From contig JAAYPG010000074.1 of assembly GCA_012519905.1 (NCBI GenBank), positions 1-57,787 on the forward strand: a stretch of DNA of 57,787 nt, written 5' to 3'. The notes beneath the pieces are model-generated. The model had not been told where the DNA came from, did no database searches, and worked only from the letters and a program-made list of their open reading frames with translations. Made by a program: the position numbers and the translations under genes. Source of the stretch: Clostridiales bacterium (GTDB lineage Bacteria > Bacillota > Clostridia > Lachnospirales > Lachnospiraceae). Every line of letters begins with the position of its first letter. Position 1 is the stretch's first letter. Shown one piece after another: positions 8,980 to 18,449 of this stretch.

Positions 8980-9534
8980 ATGAGGGTTATAGCTGGTAAG
9001 GCCAGAAGGCTTAATCTTAAAACTCCACAAGGCTATGACACCAGGCCAACTACTGATAAGATAAAAGAAACTCTATTTAATATTCTTAATCCGTACGTGG
9101 CAGATGCTGATTTTCTTGATCTTTTTTCTGGAAGTGGAGCTATTGGTATAGAAGCTTTGTCAAGAGGAGCAAAATATGCCGCCTTTGTTGAAAATGACAG
9201 GGCAGCTTTGGATTGTATTAAATCAAATTTAAAGCATACTAATTTAGAAGCCCAGGCTGAGGTCTACGCTATGGGAGCATTAGAAGCCATAAAGGCCCTG
9301 GAGATTAAGGGTAAGGTATTTGATATCGTATTTATGGATCCCCCCTATAACAGTGGTATGGAGAGAGACATATTATTTGCTTTACAAAAGTCTAACATAA
9401 TCTATTGCGATACTATAATTGTCGTGGAGGCTTCTAAAGAGACAAGCTTTGATTATTTAAATGATATAAATTTTAGACAGTTTAAGAAGAAGGAATACAA
9501 GTCAAATCAACATGTATTTCTTGAGAGGACGTAG
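8980..9534 (+). CDS. rsmD: 16S rRNA (guanine(966)-N(2))-methyltransferase RsmD
   Basis: 184 aa SAM-dependent methyltransferase acting on 16S rRNA G966 in the 30S subunit. It opens with [10 protein letters not shown], typical of the family; the SAM-binding motif [14 protein letters not shown] lies near residues 48-61 and the catalytic DPPY near residue 120. A TTG at 8974 is in frame, but GGAGAA at 8965-8970 is better spaced for the ATG at 8980. It lies 5 nt before coaD; the rsmD-coaD pair is widely conserved and equals ylbH-ylbI of B. subtilis. Confidence 0.93.
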   Translation: MRVIAGKARRLNLKTPQGYDTRPTTDKIKETLFNILNPYVADADFLDLFSGSGAIGIEALSRGAKYAAFVENDRAALDCIKSNLKHTNLEAQAEVYAMGALEAIKALEIKGKVFDIVFMDPPYNSGMERDILFALQKSNIIYCDTIIVVEASKETSFDYLNDINFRQFKKKEYKSNQHVFLERT

Positions 9535-9539
9535 GTAGT

Positions 9540-10040
9540 ATGAAGATAGGAATTTATCCAGGGTCTTTTGATCCCATAACCTTAGGGCATCTGGATATTA
9601 TAATTAGAGCATCTAAGCTGGTGGATCGCCTAGTTATAGGTGTACTCACAAATATATCAAAAAAAACACTGTTTTCAGTAGATGAACGGGTTCAATTTAT
9701 CAACAGAGTCATTAAGGAGAACAATCTTGATTCAAGGGTCAAGGTGGAAGCCTTTGATGGATTGTTGGTGGATTTTGCAAAGGTTCAAAAGGCATCCTTT
9801 ATAGTCAGAGGTTTACGGGCTATCACTGATTTTGACTATGAGTTACAGCTAGCGCAGACAAATCATGTTATGGTTCCAGAAATAGATACAATATTTTTTA
9901 CGACTAGATTGGAGTACTCATACTTAAGCTCCAGTACGGTTAGAGAGATAGCAAGTTTTGGTGGAGATATCACACAGTTTGTGCCAGAATGCATTGTACA
10001 GTCTGTATATGATAAATATAATGAGATAGGGAGTGTTTGA
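9540..10040 (+). CDS. coaD: Pantetheine-phosphate adenylyltransferase
   Basis: 166 aa, full length. Transfers AMP from ATP to 4'-phosphopantetheine, the penultimate step of coenzyme A synthesis. The nucleotidyltransferase motif T14-L-G-H17 lies in [14 protein letters not shown], and the ISSTxVR-type motif appears as LSSSTVRE near residue 130. Cotranscribed with rsmD and immediately followed by a coiled-coil protein gene. The last CoA enzyme, coaE, is also in this window at 41828. Confidence 0.96.
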   Translation: MKIGIYPGSFDPITLGHLDIIIRASKLVDRLVIGVLTNISKKTLFSVDERVQFINRVIKENNLDSRVKVEAFDGLLVDFAKVQKASFIVRGLRAITDFDYELQLAQTNHVMVPEIDTIFFTTRLEYSYLSSSTVREIASFGGDITQFVPECIVQSVYDKYNEIGSV

Positions 10041-10042
10041 AT

Positions 10043-10702
10043 ATGGGAGCAAGCAGAATAGAGCAGTTAATAGAGGACATTTATGAATTTGTTGAAAGTT
10101 GCAGGATGCAGCCTCTTTCAAGCACTAAAGTTATAGTACCTAAGGATGAGTTATATGATCTTTTAGATGAGCTAAGGCTTAGAACACCAGATGAAATTAA
10201 GCGTTATAGAAAAATAATTGCAAATAGGGACGCCATAATTGCAGATGCTGAGAGCAAATCAGAACAGATCCTGGCTAGCACAAGGGATAAGTCAAAGGAA
10301 TTAGTAAATGAGCATGAGATCATGCAGCAGGCATATTATGAAGCCAATGAAATGATTATGCAAGCCTCTCAGGAAGCTGAAAGACTTCGTAGAGAAGCTA
10401 ATGAAGAAGCAGAGCAAATCCGGACAGGAGTATTGGTCTATGCCAATGAACTCTTAAATGAGTTAGAGAAGGTTGTGGCAGGAATCTATCAAGAATCCTT
10501 ATCAAAATATGATGGTTTTATTAATGCATTGGCCAACAATCTTGACATTATAAGGCAGAATAGACAGGAGTTAATGGAGCAACTAGAACCAGAAAGAGGA
10601 GCAGCAAATAATAATCCTGAGGAAGATTATCCTGAGGACGATTATCAGAAGGATGATTATAATTTTGATGAGAATACATTTATTGAAGATATAGATCAAT
10701 AA
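10043..10702 (+). CDS. Coiled-coil protein of unknown function downstream of coaD
   Basis: 219 aa. The middle (residues about 60-165) is a long amphipathic helix rich in Glu, Ala, Gln and Arg with heptad character, reminiscent of DivIVA-like proteins or ATP-synthase b subunits. The tail is very acidic with repeated Asp-Tyr (EEDYPEDDYQKDDY). No catalytic motif is visible. Similar proteins next to coaD in related clostridia are often labelled 'ATPase' without support. AGGGAG at 10028-10033 fits the ATG at 10043 better than the TTG at 10037 that overlaps the coaD stop. Presumably cotranscribed with rsmD-coaD. Confidence 0.75.
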   Translation: MGASRIEQLIEDIYEFVESCRMQPLSSTKVIVPKDELYDLLDELRLRTPDEIKRYRKIIANRDAIIADAESKSEQILASTRDKSKELVNEHEIMQQAYYEANEMIMQASQEAERLRREANEEAEQIRTGVLVYANELLNELEKVVAGIYQESLSKYDGFINALANNLDIIRQNRQELMEQLEPERGAANNNPEEDYPEDDYQKDDYNFDENTFIEDIDQ

Positions 10703-10703
10703 T

Positions 10704-11687
10704 TTAGGCTCTCAGGCATAATATATATAGCAGTGAGAGTAGCATGGCTATGAAAGCGCTTAATAGTTTTACAAATACATAGGTTTTCATGGATAGTCTT
10801 GATTCTCCCAGTACACTTTTGGTCTGTGCCAACCCGGACAATCCTCCAAAAGAAGCAAGCAAGGAAACCAAGACTATTTTTATATTTTCATCAATACGAA
10901 TTCTACATATTTGGTCTATACCTGTTGTTATTTCAAGAATACCCATAGCTAGTGCTTTATAGAAGCTAAAGCTTGCTCCGATTTCATTTATTATCTGTGC
11001 TAAAATAGAGAAGAGAATTATATAGCCTCCGATTTTAGTGACAACCTCAAAGCCATTCATTATAGATTTATCCAATATATCAAATGAAAACCTGACTGAA
11101 TTATATTTACTTCTTGTTGCTAAAGAGGAAATATGATTTGCAGGATTATTTAGTATTCTATTATTATGATGATTTCGATAAATTCGGTAGATAATAGCAC
11201 TGAGGATGGATGAGCTGTAGATTATGATAAAAAGCGGATATCTTAGTCCAGGCATTTTTAACTGATTAATTGCTATATAACTCATGATAAATATGGGGCT
11301 AGCATTGTTACACATAGTGAGAAGGAACTGAGCCTCCTGACGGTCTATTTTGCTTTCTGTGGATAAATCCGCAACAGCTTTTGCTCCCATGGGAAGGCCT
11401 GACAAAAAACCTATCAGGATAGGATAGCAACCATTAGGACTAACTCTAAAAAGTCTACCAAACACAGGATATAAGAGCTGACTTATTTTCCCCGCAATGT
11501 TTATTCTTATCATGAGGTTGGACAATATAACAAATGGTAGTAGGGTAGGTAAGACATTAATGAACCATAACATAAGCCCTGAGCTAGCACCCTTATAGGA
11601 TGCATAAGGAAACAAAAACATTAGGATAAAAAAGAATAAGATTAATCCTTTCAATAGCTTGCTCTTATATTTATTTATGAGTTTCAT
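10704..11687 (-). CDS. ylbJ: YlbJ-like nucleoside-recognition (Gate) domain membrane protein
   Basis: 327 aa integral membrane protein. The stretch INVLPTLLPFVILSNL followed by a glycine-rich GFLSGLPMGAKA segment is characteristic of the SpoVM/YlbJ family with Gate domains. B. subtilis ylbJ is expressed in the mother cell and needed for full spore development. Here it is on the minus strand, convergent with the coaD operon with a 1-nt gap. The same neighbour order as B. subtilis supports the identity. An in-frame ATG at 11702 is possible; neither start has a strong ribosome-binding site (GGACGG precedes 11687). Confidence 0.82.
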   Translation of the reverse strand: MKLINKYKSKLLKGLILFFFILMFLFPYASYKGASSGLMLWFINVLPTLLPFVILSNLMIRINIAGKISQLLYPVFGRLFRVSPNGCYPILIGFLSGLPMGAKAVADLSTESKIDRQEAQFLLTMCNNASPIFIMSYIAINQLKMPGLRYPLFIIIYSSSILSAIIYRIYRNHHNNRILNNPANHISSLATRSKYNSVRFSFDILDKSIMNGFEVVTKIGGYIILFSILAQIINEIGASFSFYKALAMGILEITTGIDQICRIRIDENIKIVLVSLLASFGGLSGLAQTKSVLGESRLSMKTYVFVKLLSAFIAMLLSLLYILCLRA

Positions 11688-11794
11688 AGAAGTACCGTCC
11701 ATCTGAGGTGGTTAATATAATCTATTGAAAGGGAAACAAGATTATTCAATGATTTATATAAGTTTATTATTTATTTGAAAGGAGACGTCAGTCT

Positions 11795-13600
11795 ATGTCA
11801 GAAAGAAATAGTTTACCAAAACGAAGTGAGGTTGAAAAGCAATTTACCTGGGCAATTGAGGACTTATATGCTAGCGATGAAATGTGGGAAAAGGAATATA
11901 ATGAGCTTAAGGATATGCTGCCTGAGGTGTCCAAATATCGTGGGAGATTATCAGAATCCGCACAGACCCTACTGGATTTCATGAAATTATATGAAAAACT
12001 CGGAATATTGATGGAGCGGGTATATGTATACGCCAACCAGAAATATCATGAGGATACAGGCAATTCTGTATATCAGGACCTAGCTGATAAGGCAGGAGTA
12101 ATTGCTGTACAGGTAGAATCGGCCTTATCCTTTTTTACACCAGAAATATTATCTATATCAGAAGATAAGTTAGAGCAATTTAAATCAGATAAGGAGGAGT
12201 TAAGGGTTTATGATACTTATCTGAAGAATATTCTTCGTCGTAAGCCTCATATTCTATCGGCAGAGATGGAGGAGCTATTGGCTGATGCAGGTGAGATGGC
12301 TTCATCCCCCGACAATATTTTTTCAAAGTTCAATAATGCCGATATTAAGTTCCCCGAGATAAAGGACGAGAACGGGGAAATGGTTAGAATTACCCATGGC
12401 AGATTCATACAGCTATTAGAGAGCAATGACCGTAGAGTAAGAGAGGATGCATTTAAAGCTGTATACGAGACATACGGAAGCTTTAAGAACACCCTTGCAG
12501 CCGCCTTTAGCTCCAATGTAAAACAGGAGTTATTCTTTACAAAGGCAAGAAATTATGGTTCAAATCTTGAGAAAGCACTAAATGACAGCAATGTTCCTGT
12601 AGAGGTTTATACAAATCTCATAGATGCAGTTCATGATAACATGGGACTTATGCATCGCTATGTAGCTTTAAGAAAGAAGCTTTTAGGTGTTGATGAGCTT
12701 CACATGTATGATCTATATACACCATTGGTGCAAAATGTAAAGATGGATATACCATTTGAGGAAGCTAAGCAAATGGTAAAAGAGGGATTAAAACCTCTTG
12801 GGCAAGAGTACCAGGATATACTTGATGAGGGCTTTAATAATCGTTGGATTGATATATATGAAAACGAGAATAAAAGGAGTGGCGCTTACTCCTGGGGAGC
12901 ATTTGGCACCCACCCTTATGTGCTATTAAACTATAATGGTACTCTAGATAATGTATTTACCCTAGCCCATGAGATGGGCCATGCCATCCACAGCTATTAT
13001 TCTGACAAGGTACAGCCTTATATTTATGCTGGTTATAAGATTTTCGTAGCAGAGGTGGCATCTACCTGTAACGAGGCTATACTGATTGATCATATGCTAA
13101 AAAACACCGATGATAAGCTAGAAAAAGCATATCTGATTAACCATTTTCTTGATAAATTCAAGGGTACACTCTACAGGCAGACAATGTTTGCAGAATTTGA
13201 GATGATAACCCATAAGATGGCAGCGGAAGGGGAGAGTCTGACAGCAGAAGCCCTATGTAAGATATATCACGATCTTAATGTTTTATATTATGGCAATGAT
13301 ATCGTTGTAGATCCAGAAATCGATATGGAGTGGGCAAGAATACCACATTTTTATACTGCCTTTTATGTATACCAGTACGCCACAGGCTATTCAGCTGCTA
13401 TTGCACTGGCTAGGCGTATACTACAGGAGGGCCAGCCAGCCATCGATGATTACACTCGCTTCTTAAGCGGAGGAAGCTCAAATTATCCTATAGAGCTCTT
13501 AAAGGGAGCTGGTGTTGACATGAACACTAAGGAGCCTGTAAATCAAGCCCTTAAGCTATTCGAAGAATTATTAGACCAGATGGAAGAATTGATGTTGTAA
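11795..13600 (+). CDS. pepF: Oligoendopeptidase F
   Basis: 601 aa M3-family zinc metallopeptidase that hydrolyses peptides of roughly 7-17 residues in the cytoplasm. The HEXXH motif is H392-E-M-G-H396, and the downstream Glu-containing segment FVAEVASTCNEA supplies the third zinc ligand. Length and the N-terminal helical region match PepF. AAAGGAGA at 11779-11786 precedes the ATG. It faces tmcAL convergently, separated by the palindromic terminator region. Confidence 0.95.
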   Translation: MSERNSLPKRSEVEKQFTWAIEDLYASDEMWEKEYNELKDMLPEVSKYRGRLSESAQTLLDFMKLYEKLGILMERVYVYANQKYHEDTGNSVYQDLADKAGVIAVQVESALSFFTPEILSISEDKLEQFKSDKEELRVYDTYLKNILRRKPHILSAEMEELLADAGEMASSPDNIFSKFNNADIKFPEIKDENGEMVRITHGRFIQLLESNDRRVREDAFKAVYETYGSFKNTLAAAFSSNVKQELFFTKARNYGSNLEKALNDSNVPVEVYTNLIDAVHDNMGLMHRYVALRKKLLGVDELHMYDLYTPLVQNVKMDIPFEEAKQMVKEGLKPLGQEYQDILDEGFNNRWIDIYENENKRSGAYSWGAFGTHPYVLLNYNGTLDNVFTLAHEMGHAIHSYYSDKVQPYIYAGYKIFVAEVASTCNEAILIDHMLKNTDDKLEKAYLINHFLDKFKGTLYRQTMFAEFEMITHKMAAEGESLTAEALCKIYHDLNVLYYGNDIVVDPEIDMEWARIPHFYTAFYVYQYATGYSAAIALARRILQEGQPAIDDYTRFLSGGSSNYPIELLKGAGVDMNTKEPVNQALKLFEELLDQMEELML

Positions 13601-13607
13601 AAAAAGT

Positions 13608-13632
13608 GTACCGGGTACAGTACCCGGTACAG
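13608..13632. repeat. GTACC palindrome, first copy
   Basis: GTACCGGGTAC followed after one base by its exact reverse complement, giving an almost continuous 23-bp palindrome just after the pepF stop. The same building blocks recur at 13642-13687 and 30525-30560. Confidence 0.8.
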
Positions 13633-13641
13633 AAAAAAACG

Positions 13642-13687
13642 AAAAAACGGTACCAGGTACTGAATTCTGTACCTGGTACCGTTTTTT
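13642..13687. terminator. Bidirectional terminator built from the GTACC repeat
   Basis: A perfect 19-bp stem (13642-13660 with 13669-13687) and an 8-nt loop. The arms begin with A6 and end with T6, so both strands have a T-run after a GC-containing hairpin. It serves pepF on the plus strand and tmcAL on the minus strand. Confidence 0.9.
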
Positions 13688-13691
13688 AAAA

Positions 13692-14996
13692 TTAAATCAA
13701 ACATATGCCATGCTTATATTCATTCACGATAGTAGTCTTGAACTTGTCGTATATTATTTGATTATATAGATGGCTAGCAAAGATATCCTGGTTTAGCATC
13801 TGAAGGCCCAGGGGATCTAGCTGCTTATAAGCTGATGAAACCTTGGTTATAATTGGAAGTCTCTCGTGTTTTTTTATCTTACGGATAAGATGAGAGGCTT
13901 CTTTTTTCATTCCTAATATTCTAGCGTAATATATAATCTTATCATCTATATATTCCTGAAAGGCTTCTTTTTTTATATTTAAAAGGACATGAATAAGTGA
14001 ACGATTTACTCTTGTCAAGGTAATATTCTTTGTCTTGATGCTTTGAGATAATTCTTCGAGGCTTAGATCAATCATATCTATGTTTTTAATTCTATCTGCA
14101 ATATCAGAGGACAAATCAAGATAAGTTGCCAGCTCCCGGCTACTTTCTGAGAGTAGCTTGTATTTAATAATTGCTGCGAAATCCTCTATGGTAATAGGAT
14201 ATGTGGTATAATGGTTACGGATAAAATATTCATAAACATTTTTGGGAACACTACCCTTAACTAGATTAAGATCGGAACTTATTTTAGTGTTTTCTAGGAT
14301 TGCACGGATAGCAGTGGCAGAACTGATTCCATCAGAGTAGTCATTATTTGCTTTTGAATTATTTTTATCATTATCATGATTTATATACTTATCGTGATAA
14401 TGTGCCTTATGCCTTCTAATGGTAACTGGTATAATGGTTGACTCTATCTGTTTTAAAGCATTGATATATTCTATACCCAGAATGTTATTGGGTTCGGATA
14501 TAGCTTCAAGTAGCTGACTACTCTTGTCTTTATTCTCTGACAAAAGTGTCTGCTCGGCAGCCAAAGCTCTGGCAGCAGGATATGATATACCATCTTTTAT
14601 ATAAGAATATAATAAGCTCTGAAAGCTTTCAGAAGGGCTATTAAGAAGCTGGGCAGCCTCCTTTAGGAGTTCAATATCACCGCACTCACTGCCAAAGCAT
14701 AGATAATCCACTATACCCAGTCCATTTAGTAGGGATACTGCACCAAGAGCGAAATACTGAGCGCTGCCTGTTGCATAGCATACAGGTAGTTCAAAGACCA
14801 TATCCACGCCATTATATAGAGCCATAAGACTACGGTCATATTTACTTGTAATAGCAGGTGTGCCCCTTTGAACAAAGTCTCCGCTCATCACAGCTATAAC
14901 ATAATCAGCACCTGTAATTCTTTTAGCTTCTTCTATATGGTATTTATGACCCTTATGGAAGGGATTATATTCTGTTATGATGCCAAGTACTTTCAT
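13692..14996 (-). CDS. tmcAL: tRNA(Met) cytidine acetate ligase TmcAL (YlbM)
   Basis: 434 aa. TmcAL uses acetate and ATP to make N4-acetylcytidine at the wobble position of elongator tRNA-Met. The N-terminal nucleotidyltransferase domain shows GIITEYNPFHKGHKYH (the HIGH-like motif is HKGH), and MSGDFVQRGTPA follows. ATP-binding FGSECGD lies near residue 103. The minus-strand ATG has AAAGGATAG upstream. It is divergent from pta; B. subtilis ylbM also lies near ylbJ and ylbN, so neighbourhood and motif agree. Confidence 0.93.
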   Translation of the reverse strand: MKVLGIITEYNPFHKGHKYHIEEAKRITGADYVIAVMSGDFVQRGTPAITSKYDRSLMALYNGVDMVFELPVCYATGSAQYFALGAVSLLNGLGIVDYLCFGSECGDIELLKEAAQLLNSPSESFQSLLYSYIKDGISYPAARALAAEQTLLSENKDKSSQLLEAISEPNNILGIEYINALKQIESTIIPVTIRRHKAHYHDKYINHDNDKNNSKANNDYSDGISSATAIRAILENTKISSDLNLVKGSVPKNVYEYFIRNHYTTYPITIEDFAAIIKYKLLSESSRELATYLDLSSDIADRIKNIDMIDLSLEELSQSIKTKNITLTRVNRSLIHVLLNIKKEAFQEYIDDKIIYYARILGMKKEASHLIRKIKKHERLPIITKVSSAYKQLDPLGLQMLNQDIFASHLYNQIIYDKFKTTIVNEYKHGICLI

Positions 14997-15108
14997 ATTA
15001 GCTATCCTTTCTAGAACTGTATTTTGAGACTCTACTATGTAATTTTACTATAGCTTGCTAAAAAAGTATAGAAAAACTGAAATTCGCCCATTTTAGAATT
15101 AAAAACGC

Positions 15109-15137
15109 TTGTATCTAGTTAATATTTGTTCTATAAT
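15109..15137 (+). promoter_or_regulatory. Promoter for pta-ackA
   Basis: TTGTAT at 15109-15114, a 17-nt spacer and a perfect TATAAT at 15132-15137, about 65 nt before the pta start. Confidence 0.75.
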
Positions 15138-15202
15138 CAAGGTTGGGTATAATTTAAATGTATTTTTTTATATAAAAATAGATGTTAGGAAGGAGAAACA
15201 TC

Positions 15203-16201
15203 ATGAGCTTTATTGATGACATTAAATTAAGGGCAAAAAAGGACAAGAAAACAATCATATTACCTGAAACCGGAGATAGAAGAACTCTGGAAGCCGCTAA
15301 TACAATTTTATCAGAAGATTTAGCAAATATAGTATTAATAGGCAACAAGGATGATATAAGCAAAGGTGCCGAGGGTCTTGATTTGTCCAGGGCGACAATT
15401 ATCGACCCAGTGAAAGCAGATAAGCTTGATGCATATGTAGATCTGCTTTTTGAACTAAGAAAGAATAAGGGGATGACCCCCGAAAAGGCCAGAGAGCTAT
15501 TAACTACGCAACCGCTTTACTTTGGTGTTACTATGGTAAAAGCCGGAGATGCGGACGGCATGGTGGCTGGTGCCGTATATTCTACAGCAGATGTACTACG
15601 TTCAGCCTTACAAGTAATTAAGACAGCTCCTGGTACCAAGATGGTTTCTGCCTTTTTCTTGATGGTAGTACCTAATTGTGAGTATGGTGCAAATGGCACC
15701 TTTATTTTTGCAGATAGTGGACTGAATCAGAATCCTAAGGCAGAAGAACTGGCTGAGATAGCTGCAAGTAGCGCAAAGAGCTTTGAGCTTTTAGTTGAGA
15801 CAGAGCCTGTAGTTGCAATGCTTTCTCACTCCACAAAGGGAAGTGCATCCCATCCTGATGTTGATAAGGTTGTTGAAGCGACAAGGATTGCTAAGGAAGC
15901 CTATCCAGAGATTAAGCTAGATGGCGAGTTCCAGTTGGATGCAGCCATAGTACCTTCTGTGGGTGCTTCTAAAGCTCCTGGAAGTGACGTAGCAGGTAAG
16001 GCAAATGTACTGGTATTTCCTGACCTGGATTCTGGAAATATTGGTTATAAGCTAACTCAAAGACTTGCTAAGGCCGAAGCCTATGGACCTATAACTCAAG
16101 GTCTCGATAGACCAGTAAATGATCTATCAAGAGGTTGTAGTGCAGATGATATAGTAGGTGTAGTTGCTATAACTGCTGTACAAGCACAAGCTAACAGATA
16201 A
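15203..16201 (+). CDS. pta: Phosphate acetyltransferase
   Basis: 332 aa, the short single-domain form. Converts acetyl-CoA and phosphate to acetyl phosphate and CoA. Typical segments are KTIILPETGDRRTLEAA near the N-terminus, DGMVAGAVYSTADVLR and the C-terminal PVNDLSRGCSADDI. An in-frame ATG at 15182 exists, but AGGAAGGAG at 15187-15195 clearly serves the ATG at 15203. It forms an operon with ackA (19-nt gap), giving ATP from acetyl-CoA during fermentation. Confidence 0.96.
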   Translation: MSFIDDIKLRAKKDKKTIILPETGDRRTLEAANTILSEDLANIVLIGNKDDISKGAEGLDLSRATIIDPVKADKLDAYVDLLFELRKNKGMTPEKARELLTTQPLYFGVTMVKAGDADGMVAGAVYSTADVLRSALQVIKTAPGTKMVSAFFLMVVPNCEYGANGTFIFADSGLNQNPKAEELAEIAASSAKSFELLVETEPVVAMLSHSTKGSASHPDVDKVVEATRIAKEAYPEIKLDGEFQLDAAIVPSVGASKAPGSDVAGKANVLVFPDLDSGNIGYKLTQRLAKAEAYGPITQGLDRPVNDLSRGCSADDIVGVVAITAVQAQANR

Positions 16202-16220
16202 ATAATTGGAGGATAAATAA

Positions 16221-17411
16221 ATGAAAGTTTTAGTAATTAACTGCGGAAGCTCATCCCTAAAATATCAGCTGATAGATTCTGATACTAAGCAGGCTCTTGC
16301 AGTTGGAATCTGTGAAAGAATTGGACTGGAAATGGGCGATCTAAAACATACGCCCGTAGGACGTGACAAGATTGCTATAGAGACAAAGATGGATAATCAT
16401 GAGGTGGCTGTATCTCTTGTACTCAAAGCTTTGACCGACAAAGAGCATGGTGTTATCAATGATTTGTCTGAAATTGAAGCTGTAGGCCATAGGGTAGTTC
16501 ATGGAGGAGAGAAATTTGCTTCTTCAACCATAATTACAGATGAGGTTATAGCTGGAATTGAGGAATGTAACGATTTGGCTCCTCTTCATAATCCTGCAAA
16601 CCTAATCGGTATCAGAGCTTGCAAAAGCCTCATGAAGGATGTTCCTATGGTAGCAGTATTTGACACGGCTTTCCATCAGACTATACCAGAGAAAGCTTAC
16701 CTTTATGCTCTTCCCTTTGATTACTATGATAAGTATAAGATAAGAAAATATGGCTTCCATGGTACAAGCCATAGCTATGTATCAAAACGTATGGCAGAAT
16801 TTTGTGGCCTTGATATAAACAATTCTAAAATTATAGTATGCCATCTAGGTAATGGAGCCAGTATCTCCGCTGTTGTTAATGGCAAATCAATTGACACAAG
16901 CATGGGCTTTACACCTTTATCTGGTCTTGTAATGGGAACTAGAAGTGGTGATATAGATCCTTCCATTATAGAGTTCATTGCCAAGCAGGAGAATAAAAAT
17001 CTAGATGAGATTATGCATTTGCTTAATAAGGAATCTGGAATACATGGTATGTCTCAGGTATCCAGTGACTTTAGAGATATAAATGCAGCTATGAATGAAG
17101 GAAATGAGAAGGCTAGGATAGCCTTTGATGTATTTGTATACAGAGTAGTTAAGTATATAGGCGGATTTGTTGCTAGCATGAATGGTGTGGATGCAATAGC
17201 ATTTACAGCAGGTGTAGGTGAAAATGACCCTAAGGTTCGTTATGATGTATGTCAGTATCTAAAATTCCTAGGTATTACTATAGATGAGGAAGCTAATAAG
17301 TCTAGGGGTGAGGAAGCTATGATATCTACTCCTGATTCCAAGGTTAAGGTAGCAGTTATACCTACTAATGAAGAGTTGACTATTGCTAGAGAGACTGTAG
17401 CGCTTTTATAA
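16221..17411 (+). CDS. ackA: Acetate kinase
   Basis: 396 aa. Transfers the phosphate of acetyl phosphate to ADP, forming acetate and ATP. Family motifs are [15 protein letters not shown] at the start, [25 protein letters not shown] and HLGNGASI in the ATP-binding core. GGAGG at 16208-16212 precedes the ATG. Second gene of the pta-ackA operon. A perfect-consensus promoter for the next operon begins about 10 nt after its stop. Confidence 0.97.
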   Translation: MKVLVINCGSSSLKYQLIDSDTKQALAVGICERIGLEMGDLKHTPVGRDKIAIETKMDNHEVAVSLVLKALTDKEHGVINDLSEIEAVGHRVVHGGEKFASSTIITDEVIAGIEECNDLAPLHNPANLIGIRACKSLMKDVPMVAVFDTAFHQTIPEKAYLYALPFDYYDKYKIRKYGFHGTSHSYVSKRMAEFCGLDINNSKIIVCHLGNGASISAVVNGKSIDTSMGFTPLSGLVMGTRSGDIDPSIIEFIAKQENKNLDEIMHLLNKESGIHGMSQVSSDFRDINAAMNEGNEKARIAFDVFVYRVVKYIGGFVASMNGVDAIAFTAGVGENDPKVRYDVCQYLKFLGITIDEEANKSRGEEAMISTPDSKVKVAVIPTNEELTIARETVALL

Positions 17412-17421
17412 AGAATTTTCG

Positions 17422-17450
17422 TTGACAAAGCAAAACACAGTAGTTATAAT
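17422..17450 (+). promoter_or_regulatory. Consensus promoter for yceD-rpmF
   Basis: TTGACA at 17422-17427, a 17-nt spacer and TATAAT at 17445-17450: both hexamers and the spacing match the sigma-A consensus exactly, as expected for a ribosomal protein operon. Confidence 0.88.
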
Positions 17451-17504
17451 ACAATATAGTGCGTAATCCTATGACTTGACACATATAGAATTTGGAGAGA
17501 GTAA

Positions 17505-18032
17505 ATGCTTATATCTTTATCGGAAATAATGAACACAAGGGATAAAGTGGAGCAGGTCCTTGTTCCTATCGAGATGGAGAAATTTATCTTCGATAGCTCT
17601 TCCTATGAGTTTGCATGGAAGGATCCTGTAAGCCTCACTATTACGAATCTTGGTAATAAAGAGGTTCTGATAGAAGGGTCAGTTAAGCTCTCCCTATATA
17701 TCTTTTGTAGCAGATGCTTAAAGAAACTAGAATATCCCATGGATATATCTATCAAGAAAGAAGTTGATTTTAAGCTTACAAAGGAAGAGCGGGCCAAAGA
17801 ATTGGACGAAGCAAACTATATTAGTGAATACAATCTGGATGTAGACATATTGATAAAGGATGAGATTATTATTGGTTTACCAATGAGCCTCTTATGTAGC
17901 GATGAATGCAAGGGTATATGCATGAATTGCGGGACTGATTTGAATGAGGGCTCTTGTGACTGTGATAATACTGTACTAGATCCCAGAATGTCAGCAATCC
18001 TAGATATCTTCAACAATTTTAAGGAGGTGTGA
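17505..18032 (+). CDS. yceD: YceD/DUF177 family protein (YlbN-like)
   Basis: 175 aa. The family nearly always precedes rpmF; in plants and E. coli it is linked to 23S rRNA accumulation. Cysteines are arranged as CSRC near residue 67, then CSDEC, CMNC and CDC in the C-terminal half, suggesting a zinc-binding element. GGAGAGAG precedes the ATG. Its TGA lies inside the AAGGAGGTG ribosome-binding site of rpmF, so the two genes are tightly coupled. Confidence 0.9.
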   Translation: MLISLSEIMNTRDKVEQVLVPIEMEKFIFDSSSYEFAWKDPVSLTITNLGNKEVLIEGSVKLSLYIFCSRCLKKLEYPMDISIKKEVDFKLTKEERAKELDEANYISEYNLDVDILIKDEIIIGLPMSLLCSDECKGICMNCGTDLNEGSCDCDNTVLDPRMSAILDIFNNFKEV

Positions 18033-18034
18033 CT

Positions 18035-18214
18035 ATGTCTATCTGTCCAAAGAATAAGTCATCAAAAGCTAGAAGAGACAGCCGTAGGGCTAATTGGAAA
18101 ATGAGTGCTCCCAATCTTGTTAACTGCAGTAAATGTGGAGAGCTTATGGTTCCTCATAGAGTATGTAAGGCTTGTGGCTCTTACAACAAAAAAGAGATAT
18201 TACCTACAGCGTAA
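18035..18214 (+). CDS. rpmF: 50S ribosomal protein L32
   Basis: 59 aa. Begins MSICPKNKSSKARRD, characteristic of L32, and retains the four-cysteine zinc ribbon (CSKCGE then CKACG), so this is the zinc-containing C+ form. AAGGAGGTG at 18021-18029 precedes the ATG at 18035; an ATG-like start two codons earlier is too close. Followed by a strong terminator. Confidence 0.97.
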   Translation: MSICPKNKSSKARRDSRRANWKMSAPNLVNCSKCGELMVPHRVCKACGSYNKKEILPTA

Positions 18215-18231
18215 TAGCAGTATAGTGATGA

Positions 18232-18261
18232 AAATCCCCGGATATCCGGGGATTTTTTGTG
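18232..18261 (+). terminator. Terminator after rpmF
   Basis: A perfect 24-bp palindrome at 18232-18255 (AAATCCCCGGAT and its complement) continuing into a run of six T. Confidence 0.9.
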
Positions 18262-18278
18262 TTGTAGAAAAAGTTCTT

Positions 18279-18297
18279 CCATTACATAAAAACGGTC
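18279..18297 (-). repeat. Partial copy of dispersed motif (diverged)
   Basis: Read on the minus strand as GACCGTTTTTATGTAATGG. The core CGTTTTTATGTAAT is identical to the copy at 24955-24976 and related to the one at 36641-36664. No promoter or hairpins resembling the fuller element at 36.65 kb are evident here. Confidence 0.5.
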
Positions 18298-18362
18298 CCC
18301 TAAGGAGCTTACTGGCGGCTATTAGATAAAAATTAAGATTAAATTAGAATTTGTTTAATTAA

Positions 18363-18391
18363 TTGCTTTTTCAAAATATATATGTTATTTT
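18363..18391 (+). promoter_or_regulatory. Possible promoter for the M16 protease gene
   Basis: TTGCTT at 18363-18368, a 17-nt spacer and TATTTT at 18386-18391. The region is very AT-rich, so this is a weak call. Confidence 0.4.
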
Positions 18392-18449
18392 AATGTCAGC
18401 TTACATTATATGGCACAAAAATTTAAACTTAAAAGAAAGAAGGGGTATT

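Noticed and set aside
11703-11794. Promoter for pepF
   Set aside because: TTGAAA near 11724 has no -10 box at 16-18 nt; other AT-rich hexamers are no better than background.
13608-13687. GTACC repeats as a CRISPR array
   Set aside because: Units are palindromic and contiguous without regular unique spacers, and no cas gene is in the window.
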